From assembly GCA_023678885.1 (NCBI GenBank), contig CM043013.1, positions 17,640,791-17,704,790 of the forward strand: a stretch of 64,000 bases of DNA, given 5' to 3'. The notes under the pieces were generated by a model that searched no databases, was not told the origin of the DNA, and saw nothing but the letters and a program-made list of their open reading frames with translations. Made by a program: the position numbers and the translations under genes. Positions 1 through 11,892 of this stretch are shown here, piece by piece; the first letter of the stretch is position 1; each line of letters begins with the position of its first letter. The stretch comes from Pogostemon cablin (taxonomy: Eukaryota > Streptophyta > Magnoliopsida > Lamiales > Lamiaceae).

Positions 1-480
1 TACTTCTCCTAAAATTCTTTATCACAAGAAACCAAATTGACTCCTTCAACTCTATATTAGGTAGGAATTTTTAAGTTTAGGAAAGAGATCAATTGGCTAA
101 TCACGCAGGCTTCCAATAAATAAGGCTTTTAGGCTCAAAAGGGTTGACTACGGACAATTTCAATAGGTAGGAAAATAATGTGGCTAGTGACTAACAAACA
201 TCAAAGATGGCCTAAGATCATTTCCTATCGTCTAATCAAACAGTAGCTTCAAGCAAGATGTAAAGCCAAGTTCTAGAATACGTGTGTACGAACGACACTC
301 ACAAGAATAAACTGAATCATGCAACTTGTCATGATTTCAAAAGGCTCAAATCTCACATGGCTGTAGGAATGAATGAGCAATCCTAATAGAGCTACATAGC
401 TAATCTTCTATGCATATAATTAAATTTCAAGCATCTCAATATCAAAATACAATCTCAAACTGCTTCTCAAACACAACCAC
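1..480 (-). mobile_element. Worn Athila-type 3' internal fragment
   Basis: Positions about 111-366 align by eye with 33190-33440, inside the large minus-strand Athila-type element. Shared phrases, in the same order, include aaggctttt, ggcctaagatcat, aagccaagttctagaatac, actcacaagaataaact and aggctcaaa/tctcacatgg. In that element this is the untranslated stretch between the env-like ORF and the 3' LTR. The copy here is diverged, with no LTR or coding part recognised beside it, so it is an old fragment. Its edges are uncertain and A-rich sequence without a gene continues to about 760. Confidence 0.6.
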
Positions 481-989
481 ACATATAATCAAGTGCTAAG
501 AAAAATAAAAAAAAATCATTCTAGAGAACCATAAATCGACTACACTAACACTAAGACCAACAAACAACAAATAATAACAAATACGAAACCTAGAAAATCG
601 CAAAAAATCAAACCCTCAACATCATCGAAAAAATCAAAAATATTAAAAATTTGCAAAAAACGACCCTCAAACCCTCAAAACTAATTATATGTTTGTGATC
701 CTTGTGAGGAGGGCTTAAAAATGGCCTATAATATCAAAACTATGTCACATCGAAACAAAATATGCCATTAAAGGGTTGAAAGTTTCGACGGAATTTTTCT
801 TACTCATACAAAATCTATTTCACAAAAGAGTTATATATATGGAATCTACACTTTGAGACGATCATTTCAGTATATAACATGTCAAGATTTACTATCATCA
901 TGAGGGAGTTATAATTTGAGCAGCGTGTATGTATATGTGTATGTGTGTGTTTTCAAAATATAAAAACCTATATATATGTGTAGTGTATG

Positions 990-991
<2 letters not shown>

Positions 992-1032
<41 letters not shown>

Positions 1033-1225
1033 AGTGGAATGTAATAATAATAATAATAATTATTATTATTATTTGATCAAATCTTTCAAAGTTATCAAAT
1101 TTTCACGTCATCAACTCATCTATTCATCATCCTTATTGATGATCTTATCTATTCTTCTTTTTTTTTAAAGGCATGTGATATATATAATAATAATAATAAT
1201 ATATATATATATAATTATTATTATA

Positions 1226-1297
<72 letters not shown>
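992..1297. repeat. AT and TAA microsatellite cluster
   Basis: Pure AT dinucleotide runs lie at about 992-1027 and 1229-1297, with TAA/TTA trinucleotide runs at about 1043-1072 and 1180-1220. Such runs are slippage-prone and their length in an assembly is unreliable. Confidence 0.95.
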
Positions 1298-1300
<3 letters not shown>

Positions 1301-1521
1301 TATTGGATATTACAATTCCACTATTTTATTATCACTTTATTTTAATTAGGTATCACTTTTTATTCATCATACGAATTGTTCATAAAATAATTAAATTAAA
1401 CAGTTATCACTTTTTCTTTATTATATATCACTTTTTATTTCAATGAATTGTTCATGAAATAATTTAATTAGACGGATATCACATTTCTTTGAATGTGAAT
1501 CACTTTTAATTAAAAATATTA

Positions 1522-1812
1522 CTTCCTCCGTCCCATGTATTTTTATCCACTTTTCATTTTGGGCTATCCCACGTATTTTTACACATTCCATTAATTGTAA
1601 TAATATATAATATTTTATTACATACTTTTTACAATCCCAACAACATTAATTACTTTTTTACACTTTATTCATCATTCCCAACAATTTTATTTACTTTTTC
1701 TTTTTAAATTACTAATTTATCCCTACTTTTTCTAACATTATATATTAAAAAAATAACACGTCTTAATCTTTGTGTCCGTACAAATGGGTAAAAATACCCG
1801 GGATAGAGAGAG
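1522..1812. mobile_element. Stowaway-type MITE
   Basis: The element begins cttcctccgtccc after TA (1520-1521) and ends with a matching inverted end, gggatagagagag, before TA (1813-1814). The inverted ends extend over about 30 bp and include gtatttttacc-type sequence on both sides. The length of about 291 bp, the TA target and the CTCCCTCCGTCCC-like end are typical of Tc1/mariner-derived Stowaway MITEs. It has no coding capacity. Confidence 0.75.
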
Positions 1813-3060
1813 TATCACTTTTTATTATTCCAGTAATTTATTCTTGAAATATACTTTTAATTAGTTATCACTTTTTATTAAATATGTTATCACTTTTCTT
1901 TTCATTTATTGATTGTTCGTGAAATAGTTCAAAATACTGTTATCACTTTTCATCAATTAAATATCACATTTTATAAATTTATACTTACATTATAGAATAA
2001 ATTATATGAATAACAAAATTTAAATTAATAAAAATAATAAAAGTATATAAATTAAAAAAAAGCAATGTATATATAAATATATAGTATATATAAAAGACAT
2101 AATTAACTTACTTTCAAAATTATTTTTTAATCTTCTAATTTGATTACAACCAAACAAGACCCTTTAAAATTTATTTATGGATTAATGAATGATCCGTCTC
2201 ACATTAGGGGATCCGTGAGACGGCCTTATCCAAGTCTTTTCCTTTTATAAAATGATAATAAATTATAAAATATTATCTTAAAAAATAATTTAATATATGA
2301 AATTTAATATAGTTATTATCATTTTTATTTAATTATTTTTATTATTTTTAAGTCCTGTATTGATAATTTTACATTTATCGGGTCATGAAGTGATAGAAAA
2401 ATATAAAACAACCCTTATAAGACTTAAAAACCATTGAATTAATGAAAATAATAATAACTACGTAAAAATTTTATATATCAAGATAATTTTTTAGATAATA
2501 TTTTATAAATTATTATCATTAAAATAAATAAAAAGTTATACAATTATGTTATATATGACTGTAGGTCTTGAATTAATAGTATTATATGTTTTGGGTCCTG
2601 ATTTGATAGAAAAAAAACTTTCAATTTCTAATTAATAATTAATCTATTTTTCGGGTCCCTAATTTATAATTGCAACTTTTGAGGAAAAAAAATATTAGGA
2701 ATAAAAAATGAAATAAGATTATTTATATAATGATTTGATTATTTATTTTTAAAACTTTTAATTTAAAGATCTTATTTAATTATATCATTATATTATTTTT
2801 ATATAAATAAAATTATTCTTCATATATTGTAATATATAATTATTGCAATATGATTAATTTTAAAAAAATTATTCAACATTATTGAAAATTTCTCGATAAA
2901 TCTGTTTTGTTTGACAAACTATCCTTTCATCAAGATACAAATTTTTTAAACCTCTACTATTTCTTACTCTTGATATACAATTGTAAGCATAAATTTAATG
3001 TAAGCAATTAATTTATAAATTATCATGAATCTTAGATCTTCATGATTTCACATTTGATAA
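1813..3060. other. AT-rich intergenic stretch without a recognisable gene
   Basis: Very AT-rich DNA with repeated phrases such as tatcactttttatt near 1815-1960. A gatccgtctcac/gtgagacgg inverted motif at about 2190-2225 is common in plant interspersed repeats. No convincing ORF or transposon ends were found. Confidence 0.6.
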
Positions 3061-3075
3061 GCATGACTATACCAC

Positions 3076-4125
3076 GGAAAAATATCAAATTTCGTCCTGT
3101 AAGTTTGATCGTTTCCAACTTTGATCCTTTTTAGATTGCAATTCTCAATTTTAGTCCTCAGGCGTCTAATTTTGGTCCTTTTAGTCCTCTTTCGTCAGAA
3201 AATCAAAATTCTTGCCGTAATTCTCCACGTGCATGTCACATGATGTTCAAAAGGTTTTTTTTTAGATTCAACAATTGAGCTTATGTGGTTGTCTAGTCTC
3301 TTCTTTTTTTCCACATCAACACACACCATCGAGAATTGGTGATTGTTCTTCACGCCTCATCCTTCATCTCCCTCTATCCTCCACCGCCACCTTTCTCCCC
3401 AAAATTTCCAACCAACCTCTAACAAACATCCAAAATGTCACTTTCAAAAATCTAATAAAAAAATAAAAGAAATTAAATACAGCGAGAATGTGTTAATCAG
3501 AGGCAGGCAGAGGAGTATTATTAGTGGAATATTTGGAATATGAAGTTGTTTTTTATGATGTGGTGGTGAATGAGAATTACAGATGCCACCAATGTCTCCT
3601 CTAATTTTTTTTGTTGAAATACTTTTAGTCGAAATTGAACACTTATATGATGAAGATGACGATAGGTGAAGGAATTTTGGTTCTGCTGCTTGCCATTTTT
3701 AAAATCACCTAGTACAAAAAAATTGGAGGTAATAGTGTTTGATTTTAGCTTTCAATTTAAGGTTTGATTATCTGAAATTCTGGGCGATTAATTGTCAATT
3801 TTAATTCTGGGAAGATGATTCAGTAGTCTATAACTAGCTATGGATTGCGGATAGGGATCTCATGTGATATGGCTTCCTATTTGTCATTTTATGATGATAC
3901 GGACCGCCAAATTAGCATAATTCCCAATTTCAAAAGAAAATCCTCAAATTTGAACATCACACGTGGAGGATTCCGACAAGAATTTTAATTTTCCGGAGAA
4001 AAAATACCAAAATTGAACCAAAAGGACCAAAATCGAACGCCGGAGGACTAAATTTGAGAATTACAATTTAAAAAGGATCAAAGATAGAAATGTCATACTT
4101 ACAGGGCGAAATTTGATATTTTTCC
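3076..4125. mobile_element. Mutator-like non-autonomous element with long inverted ends
   Basis: The left end (3076 to about 3235) begins ggaaaaatatcaaatttcg. The right end (about 3955-4125) is its inverted counterpart, finishing cgaaatttgatatttttcc. Both arms carry the matching phrases ttttagattgcaattctcaa and cacgtg, so the inverted repeats run about 160-170 bp. Long TIRs beginning GGAAAAAT are typical of MULEs. The 0.7-kb middle has no transposase; the 63- and 66-aa ORFs there are not convincing genes. Flanking 9-10 bp (actataccac and actgtaatac) match only partly, so the target duplication is weak. Confidence 0.65.
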
Positions 4126-4247
4126 ACTGTAATACTTATCTTGATATGCCATTAAAGTCAATCTCCTTTTGATTCCTATTGATGCTCATAATTTACGTCT
4201 GAAATTGATAGATAATACTTTATGGATAGATAATTTATTAAATTATA

Positions 4248-4529
4248 CTCCCTCCGTCCCACACTTATGTTCACACTTTTTGTTTTCACCTGCCCCAAAC
4301 TTATATTCACCACCCAAAAAAGAAAACTCCACATCAACCAACAACCTCAAAAGTTATTTTAATTTCAAATATACCACTCTCACCTAACACACACAACATA
4401 CTTTATAATTTACTTATTACTTAAAAATATCACAATACCCCTAAAAAGTTAACAAAATTGGTCAAAAAGTAACTTTTCTTAAACTCCGTATCTACAGTAC
4501 TAGTGAACATAAGTCCGGGACGGAGGGAG
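4248..4529. mobile_element. Stowaway MITE
   Basis: It starts ctccctccgtccc after TA (4246-4247) and ends gggacggagggag before TA (4530-4531). The inverted ends continue inward: cacttatgttcac on the left against gtgaacataag on the right. At about 282 bp with no coding content, it is a textbook Stowaway. Confidence 0.9.
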
Positions 4530-4531
4530 TA

Positions 4532-5580
4532 TCTCTTTTATAGGTGGAGAAAGGATCGAGAAAGGTTCGGATCTAGATTGTGAGTCTTTATGCTAATCAC
4601 ATCCTATTAATGTGATAGTTATCAATGACTTTCCAACATAAATAAGACTAGCATAAATAGGACCTTATTTATCTCATAGTTATTATTTGTTTAAACCATA
4701 TCTCTGTATTTAAAATATTTGATCATAAATAACTATCTTTAATTAATTATTAATGACATAAGACCGTAATAATCTTAGATTCTCACACTTTGCCGAGTGA
4801 AAGAATTAAATATAAGGGTTTAAATATTTATATAATGTGCGCGATATAAGATAAATTAATTGATCAATTTATTATATCAATATTTATTATAATCTAACAC
4901 AAATCATGACGGTTTTTTATCATTTACTCTACATAATCCCTTCCATGTATTATGATAGTATTAGTTTTCTACTCAACGTGAATAAACCAAAAGATCAATA
5001 ATGGTCCACATAAGTGTCTCTATTTGAGATAAAATCTTGTTTAATTAATGTCAACATTCATATAAACTAATATTACGAAACAAGATATCAATTGGAAACA
5101 AATCATAATGAGCTCTTAATGTGAATTATTCATCATAAATTTGTTACATCCTTTCAATAATCTCATATTCATGTAACGTTCAATGAATGTTTTAGGATGG
5201 ATCATTTATGTAATGATTCGAAAACATAAGATTGGTGCTATTATGTTCAAATGATATTTTTGTTTCTAAATTTCCTCAAGGACAAGATACTTCATTCCAT
5301 ATATTTCAGCATCTTTGGAATACTGATCCTTCTAAAGAAAATAATACAGCGTAATAATCATAATAAGTTTCCAACAACTTGACTTTAATGTCAACTTATT
5401 CTAAGCCCTAAAATTAAGTATCACATCAGTTTTTTTAATTGTAGTCTCAAATCACAATACAAGTTAACTTTAATAGTAAATGGAGTTTTTATAAACTCCT
5501 TCATACTTTTGCATGACAAAATATCTCCAACTAAGAAACATAAAAGTCAAAGTATCTTGCATCAAATAATAATCTTAATC

Positions 5581-5644
<64 letters not shown>

Positions 5645-8600
5645 CACACACATAAATAGATCACTAGAATGTTGCATAAGAAAATATTAGGGTATTTGTA
5701 TGAACCAAACTTTTTATACTTACTTATCGAAATTCTAATTTATGAATCACTTTAGTAATAATCAAGCATTCTAACAACAAGGCTGATATTTGATCTTTGT
5801 ATAAGCTACCAATGACATATGCATAATGAATATATTAGCACGTTCAAATTCATTCTTGGACATTTCATATGAACTTATATCCTCCGGAACGATGCTTGAT
5901 ATGCATTTTTCCATCCAAAATCTCTATAGAACTTTAGTAACTTATATTCCCTCAATTTCACATTTAGTTGCGCTGTTACTACAGATACAAAGTTTAAGAA
6001 AGTTCTTATTTTACCAACTTATTGACTGAGATGGTCTAATTCAAGTCTTTGCCTACCCCATTTGATGCTTACGAGTTACGTTGGGAACTAGTTTCTCTCT
6101 CCTCACTCCTTTTTATATGACATAATACGTATTGCGTTTGTGATATATAATTCATTAACTTTTTTATAGGTGGAGAGATGATCAGATCTAGATTGTCAGT
6201 CTTTTATCGTAATCACATCCTATGTGATAGTTATCCAGATCCCTCTGGATAAATATAACCTTATTTATTTAATAGATATTATTTATTTAAATTATATGTT
6301 TATTTAAGATTTTTTTAATAAATAACTTATATCTTTAATTAGTCCATAATAATAATAATCTTATAACAACATATGAAAATAGGTTTTTGGAAAATAAAAT
6401 CTAATTTTTTAAGAGCTTGTTTTTTACTCTTATTTATGATTATTGCAAAATAGCGGAAATGGTCTTCTATTAAATTAATGTTCATCCCATTTATTTAGTA
6501 CTTAATTGTAGTGTATTAATAAATGTGTTGATAAATGTAAATATTATAAATTATAGAAATGGGATATTAGTTTATATACTTTATTTGGGATATAAAAAGG
6601 AATAGTAATAAATAAATGGGATGAATGGAGTACATTACACTTTTAATTATATAATAATAATGTACCCAATGCTCACAAACGACAAATTACTAACAAAAGT
6701 AAAATGAGCTTAGCAATTAATTAAGTTATACTAAACACAATTAAGAAATGGTTTACAACAGAGTATAATAAGTTGGTACATGATTTAGTTCACCTTTGTC
6801 TTTCTATTCTTCACTTTACCCAGCACCATTTGGATTAATCTAGCAACCCTAATATTTAATTGACCTTAATTAATTACTTCTTAATTAAATAGATAGTATT
6901 AGCTTTTGTCAATCTCCCAACTCAAACAAAACTTACCAATAATTTATTCACTAAATTAACATATAAGAACTTTTTAGTTAAACAAAAAGACAAAAACAAA
7001 AAAGTAAAGATGCATGTAATTAGTTTTTCTTTATCTCTATCTCAAACAAGTCAAATAAAAATTAATTTACATTACTTAGTTTAAAAATGGAAAAATTACT
7101 CAAATGTAAACACTTTATACTCATAACTACTATGAGATACATTAATTTAAAAAAATTACTTCCACATACAAAATATTAAGGTAAAATATCAAATATAATC
7201 TAAACCCATACACTTTTGAACCACAAACCCTAAACACTCACCCATCGCCATCGCCGAACCGACGACGGCCGGTCGCCGGACCACTGCCGGAGTATCGCCG
7301 GAGCTCTGCTGGACCACCGCCAAACCATCACACATTTTTGCTGCACACACTTTTTTTTACTGCACACACTATTTTTACTGCACACACTTTTATTGCATAC
7401 TTTTAAACAAATGTATCTACAATATTAAATAATAATTAAAATATGATTAAAATCATTAATTTTAAACAATGAAATGATAATAACGGATTATAGTGTTATT
7501 GTTTTTCTATGTCATATAATTTTTGCGTATTGTTTATATATTGAAAATTATTATACGAATCACTTTTGTATTAAATGGTATTGGAACAATAATTTTATTT
7601 TATTTTTTGAAAATGCAACTTCATAATTCATGCATGTAATAAATGGGACAGGTAACATGAGGGTTCCCAATACTTTTATCCGAATGCCTATAGAGAGGTT
7701 GCTGTAGTGGGTATATAGAGAGTTGAGTATGTACCCTATTCGAATTTTAATGAATTTTTTTTCCAAACCCGTTTAAATGACCCATACCTGTCCCATTAAT
7801 GTTTGGACGGGTCAGAAATTCTGTATTATCCGCGAAACTGTCATCCATAATCTGAAGTAATGATGTGTAAAAAATTAAAAAAAATATTATAAATAAAAAA
7901 TGATCATCATAATAAGTAATATTAAAATAAAATGAATCTATTACAGAAACTTAGCTCAACTTTTATCATGATAATTAAAGACAATTTTCACACTTTTTTT
8001 TAATTGAAAAATGTTAATTGTTAGTATAATTAGTAGTCAGTTTATCAAGCACCAATATTTTCTATTTTTTCAAGTCTTCTTATAACTCTCCTCTAATTCA
8101 TTTTTAATGGGAATCAAATTTGAGTCTTTTACTTTAGTGATCAGAAAAAAGAGAATGAGGTTTTTGAACCAGCAGAAAAAGAAATCCACTTTGTTAATAA
8201 GATGAAAAAAAAGACTCACTCTGCTTGCTTATTAAGAATTAAACGGAGAATGACCAAATGAGTTATCCACCTAGTTAAGCATATACACACTTGTATTTGT
8301 AGGAGAAATTATACTTTTACCTTATTAAGCATATACACACATATGTCATGAAACATTTGATTACATTATTCATAAATAAAAATATTAAAAATATATATAA
8401 GATTAAAATACGTTAAAATACAATAACTAAAGATATCATGTGTACAAGTTTTAAAATAATAAAATTAACTAATTATCTTTTTCTTACTAAAAATATCCAA
8501 TTAATTATTTTCATCTTCTTTTACCTTTTATTAATTTTCATTAAAGAATTTTTGAAATTGTATATCATAAAATAATTTCGATTATACATGCAGGTTTTTC

Positions 8601-9170
8601 TATTAATATTCGTATTCGCAAAATATAAGCCAAGACTCTTTAAAATTTTTATTTTTCATATTTTATTTTTTAACATTCATAATTTTTGCTAGTAATATTG
8701 AGTAATGTTGTAGAGGTGTTATTAATGTTTAAATATTGGCATTAATAAGCAATGAAATAAAAAAGAAAAAATTAACAGCAAACATAGATTTTGCTGTGGA
8801 TAATGATATCTCAAGCAGACTTTAGTTAATTGGAATAATTAAGCAGCAAGTCGTGTCAAACAATTAATGTCTTAAGACACTACCTAAATACTGTCTATTA
8901 AGATGTGTTTGCCTCCTCATGACCTAATTAATTTCTACATATCCGATATTTAGTTTGCACAAATGAAAAGAGAGATCTATCTGGTATAAGTTGGGCTACC
9001 ACATTCTTTTTCTTTCTATGAATTTGATATATCATTTTTTGATGAATTGCACTTGTATGCACCAATAAATGCATGTTAAATTCGTATAATTGTGTTATTT
9101 TCAAATAAACAAAAAATGTAGACCAACAATTTATGAGATCGTGGCTCATCTAACTTTTTTTTAATGAGTT
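4532..9170. other. AT-rich stretch, no gene recognised
   Basis: Mostly AT-rich, with a long pure AT run at 5584-5640. A short GC-rich island at about 7240-7320 is rich in ccgg/cgccg and is followed by several copies of tgcacacact(t)ttt at 7339-7405. Small ORFs of 60-75 codons show no family resemblance and are probably chance. Phrases near 4550-4620 and 6170-6240 (taggtggagaaaggatc; gattgtgagtctttatg) occur twice, suggesting an old dispersed or duplicated segment. Confidence 0.5.
6475..6630. mobile_element. Probable worn Stowaway-type MITE
   Basis: About 155 bp with inverted ends ttcatcccatttattt (from 6481) and aaataaatgggatgaatggag (to 6630), followed by TA. The left terminus lacks a clean CTCC end, so the boundary is approximate. 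Confidence 0.45.
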
Positions 9171-9174
9171 GATA

Positions 9175-9500
9175 TTACCCGGGTGGTGCATCCATATGTC
9201 TATAACTTTTTATTCTATTTTGTATACATGTTATTCTATTCTGTATACGTGTTTTTTAATAATTGTATACTTTTTTGACATTCAGTTTTTCATAAAAAAA
9301 CTAGCATCTATATGTGTATAATTTTTTATTCAATAGTGTATACATATTTTTTTAATAATTGTATATTTTTTTACACTCAATTTTTCATTAAAAAATTAAC
9401 AATTAAATTATATACATTTTTGTTCATAATTGTATATGTTTTTGTTTATATTTGTATATGGGTGCACCATATCTTTGGTGTACCCGGGTGTACAGTATAA
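9175..9500. mobile_element. MITE-like element with ACCCGGGT ends, copy 1
   Basis: Starts near ttacccgggtggtgcatcc and ends near gggtgcaccatatc...gtacccgggtgtacagta. The AT-rich middle has cattcaatttttcattaaaaaa-type phrases, and this arrangement recurs at 15741-15960. Terminal palindromic acccgggt/gtgcac blocks with no coding sequence fit a small DNA transposon. The superfamily was not assigned. Confidence 0.5.
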
Positions 9501-9760
9501 TTAGCCTTTTTTAATAAAGTAATATAATCTGTTTTGATTTATCTTTACTGTTTCAAATTATTTAAAAAAAACAAATCTTTTTTATTAAATTCATTGACTT
9601 TTGAGAATAATTTGATATTCCACAGTTATTAAAAAAAAATAAATCTTTTTTATTAACTTTATTAACTTTCGAGGATAATTTGATATTATTATGTAATTAT
9701 AAATAATGAACTACAAAATATGTTATGTTTAGAAAAAAGTGTTGGAAAATATATTTAATA

Positions 9761-9841
9761 CTACCTCCATCCCATTGAAAGGTAGGCGTTTCCTTTGTAA
9801 TTTACAAAGAAAGTGCCCACCTTTCAATGAGGTGGAGGAAG
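9761..9841. mobile_element. Very short hairpin Stowaway-like MITE
   Basis: An 81-bp near-perfect inverted repeat. ctacctccatcccattgaa opens it after TA (9759-9760); ttcaatgaggtggaggaag closes it before TA (9842-9843). The centre is also paired (cctttgtaa/ttacaaag), so nearly the whole element folds on itself. Confidence 0.7.
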
Positions 9842-10261
9842 TATATTTTTATCATATTGGCATTCAATCACATAGTTAATTATTTACTAAAGAAAATATC
9901 AAAGAGATGATACTAAAGAAAATATCAAAGGGATGATATCTACGGATATGATCAAAATTATGTTTTAATATCTACAAGATTTGATTAAGATTTAAAGATT
10001 TTCATAAATATTTATTCCAATGGTACATGAGATCTCATTGGCTTAATTTTATTAAGAAAATCTCGCATCAGTCACGCATTCAGAGGTTACTAACCCTTTT
10101 CTTCTTCATAAATATATACTCAGTCACGCGTTGAAGTTGACGTTTTAATGTGTAGTGAGGTGAGAGAAATAATATTTAATATAAAGTGAATAGTTGTATT
10201 AGTTTTGTGTGTGGGTCCTACATAGAATAATTAATTGTATTTGATGGACCCAACTTGACAA

Positions 10262-10404
10262 AAAAAAAAAAAGACTTTATCATGGGACAACCCAAAATGA
10301 AAAGCGTAAACCTTAACTTGGAACGGAGGGAGTAAATACCAATCATTATCATAGGACAACCCAAAATGAAAAGCGTAAATCTTAACTTGGAAGGGAGGGA
10401 GTAA
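10262..10404. repeat. Two tandem copies of a Stowaway right half
   Basis: The segment gacaacccaaaatgaaaag...ggagggagtaa occurs at 10286 and again at 10355, a 69-bp period with few differences. Each copy ends in a Stowaway terminus (ggaacggagggagta and ggaagggagggagta). No matching left end was identified. This looks like a duplicated half element rather than two full MITEs. Confidence 0.65.
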
Positions 10405-10553
10405 GTACCAATCATATAGTATATCTTCCCAAGCATTTCTTTTGTATTCTCTCAATATTGTCTTTTACATAACAATAATCATTTTAATCCGTGCGCTGCA
10501 CGAGGATAGATTTTAAAAAATAAAATTATACAAATATAGATTTTTTATAATAG

Positions 10554-10556
<3 letters not shown>

Positions 10557-10622
<66 letters not shown>
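10557..10622. repeat. AT microsatellite
   Basis: An uninterrupted AT dinucleotide run of about 65 bp, immediately left of the MITE at 10679. Confidence 0.95.
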
Positions 10623-10624
<2 letters not shown>

Positions 10625-10678
10625 TGGATACATAAACACATATAACTACGTATTCCCTTTATTCCATACTAATAATTA

Positions 10679-10936
10679 CTCCCCTATCTCATTTCAGATG
10701 AGACACTATTTATTTTGGGTTGTTCCACAAAAGTTTGCACATTTCCATAAAAAGCAAAAAGTAAAAAACAATCACACCCTTCCCTATACACTTTATTTAC
10801 AAAAAAATCATCTCTAACTAACATACTTTATCATTTATTTATTACAAAAAATACTATTATACCCTTAAAAGATATTACTTACTTAATCTTCGTGCCGGAA
10901 TTGGGGTGGGTGCAATCTTTTGTGTGACGGAGGGAG
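10679..10936. mobile_element. Stowaway MITE
   Basis: About 258 bp, starting ctcccctatctcattt after TA (10677-10678) and ending gtgacggagggag before TA (10937-10938). It has no coding content. Confidence 0.75.
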
Positions 10937-10938
10937 TA

Positions 10939-11890
10939 CATATTTTTAAATTGGGTGTTTTATTCTAACGGTTACATTTTTTTTTGTGTATGAGACCTAC
11001 ACAATTAAGTAATTAAATATCTCAATGGAACTCATCCGCCACATTGATACAAACATCCACTATACATTAAAATATAAGTATTATTTATCTCACCTCAATA
11101 CATATTAAATACTAAATTTTTTAATCACCGTTCAAAAAGTAAATATAACTATTAGAATGAGACTAAGAGAATACATATTATGTATGAGGTTTCATATTGT
11201 GATGGTATGTATATTTAGTTTAGTTCTTTATGTGTAATGAATTAAATAGTTTTTAGTTGAATCGACATTATACTACCCTTATTCGTTTTTCATGTATAAT
11301 AAATTAATGTAATTATAAAAACCAACAATTTTAAAATTTTTATTAATATTTATATTTCATTACGTAATCATATGTTATAAATAATTTCAAATAATATTTT
11401 AATTATTTAATCTTATTTTCAAATACAACCCAAATTTTAAAAATGTGTGAAATTGAAGGGAGATTTAAGGAAATAAGTGTTAAAAAAAAGTGATAGTAAA
11501 ACACTTAAATGTATTTATTTAAGGAAATAAGAATAAAATGAGTAGTGAGAAATTGAAGAGAAATTGAGAAGATGTGAGAAATTGAAGAGAGATTTTAACC
11601 CAAAATTTTGAGTGGGAAAAAAAGTTGACTTTAGTGTTTTATATTTAGATGTAGTGTAGATAGATTATACTTGGAGAGTTATAATTGATTTTCTTTATTC
11701 TGATTGTGTTCCTCCTTGTAAGATATGTTCTTTCATGTAATATGAATTCCGAGAAAGTATTCATTTGTTGACTACGGGTCGTTATCCTTTTGAACGTGTG
11801 GATGTAAATGATCTCATGTTCCGTATTCTCAGCCATGGAGGCGCATCCTCCTCTTCTGAGGTTTGACAACTTTTAAAGGAACGACCCTTC
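10939..11890. other. AT-rich spacer without recognised gene
   Basis: AT-rich DNA with a short internal repeat of aaggaaataag / gagaaattgaagagaaatt phrases at 11460-11600. No domain-bearing ORF was found on either strand. Confidence 0.5.
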
Positions 11891-11892
11891 TC

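Noticed and set aside
10490..10510. ccgtgcgctgcacgagg palindrome as a Helitron 3' hairpin
   Set aside because: No CTRR end or 5' TC end was found at suitable positions, and such palindromes are common in plant repeats.
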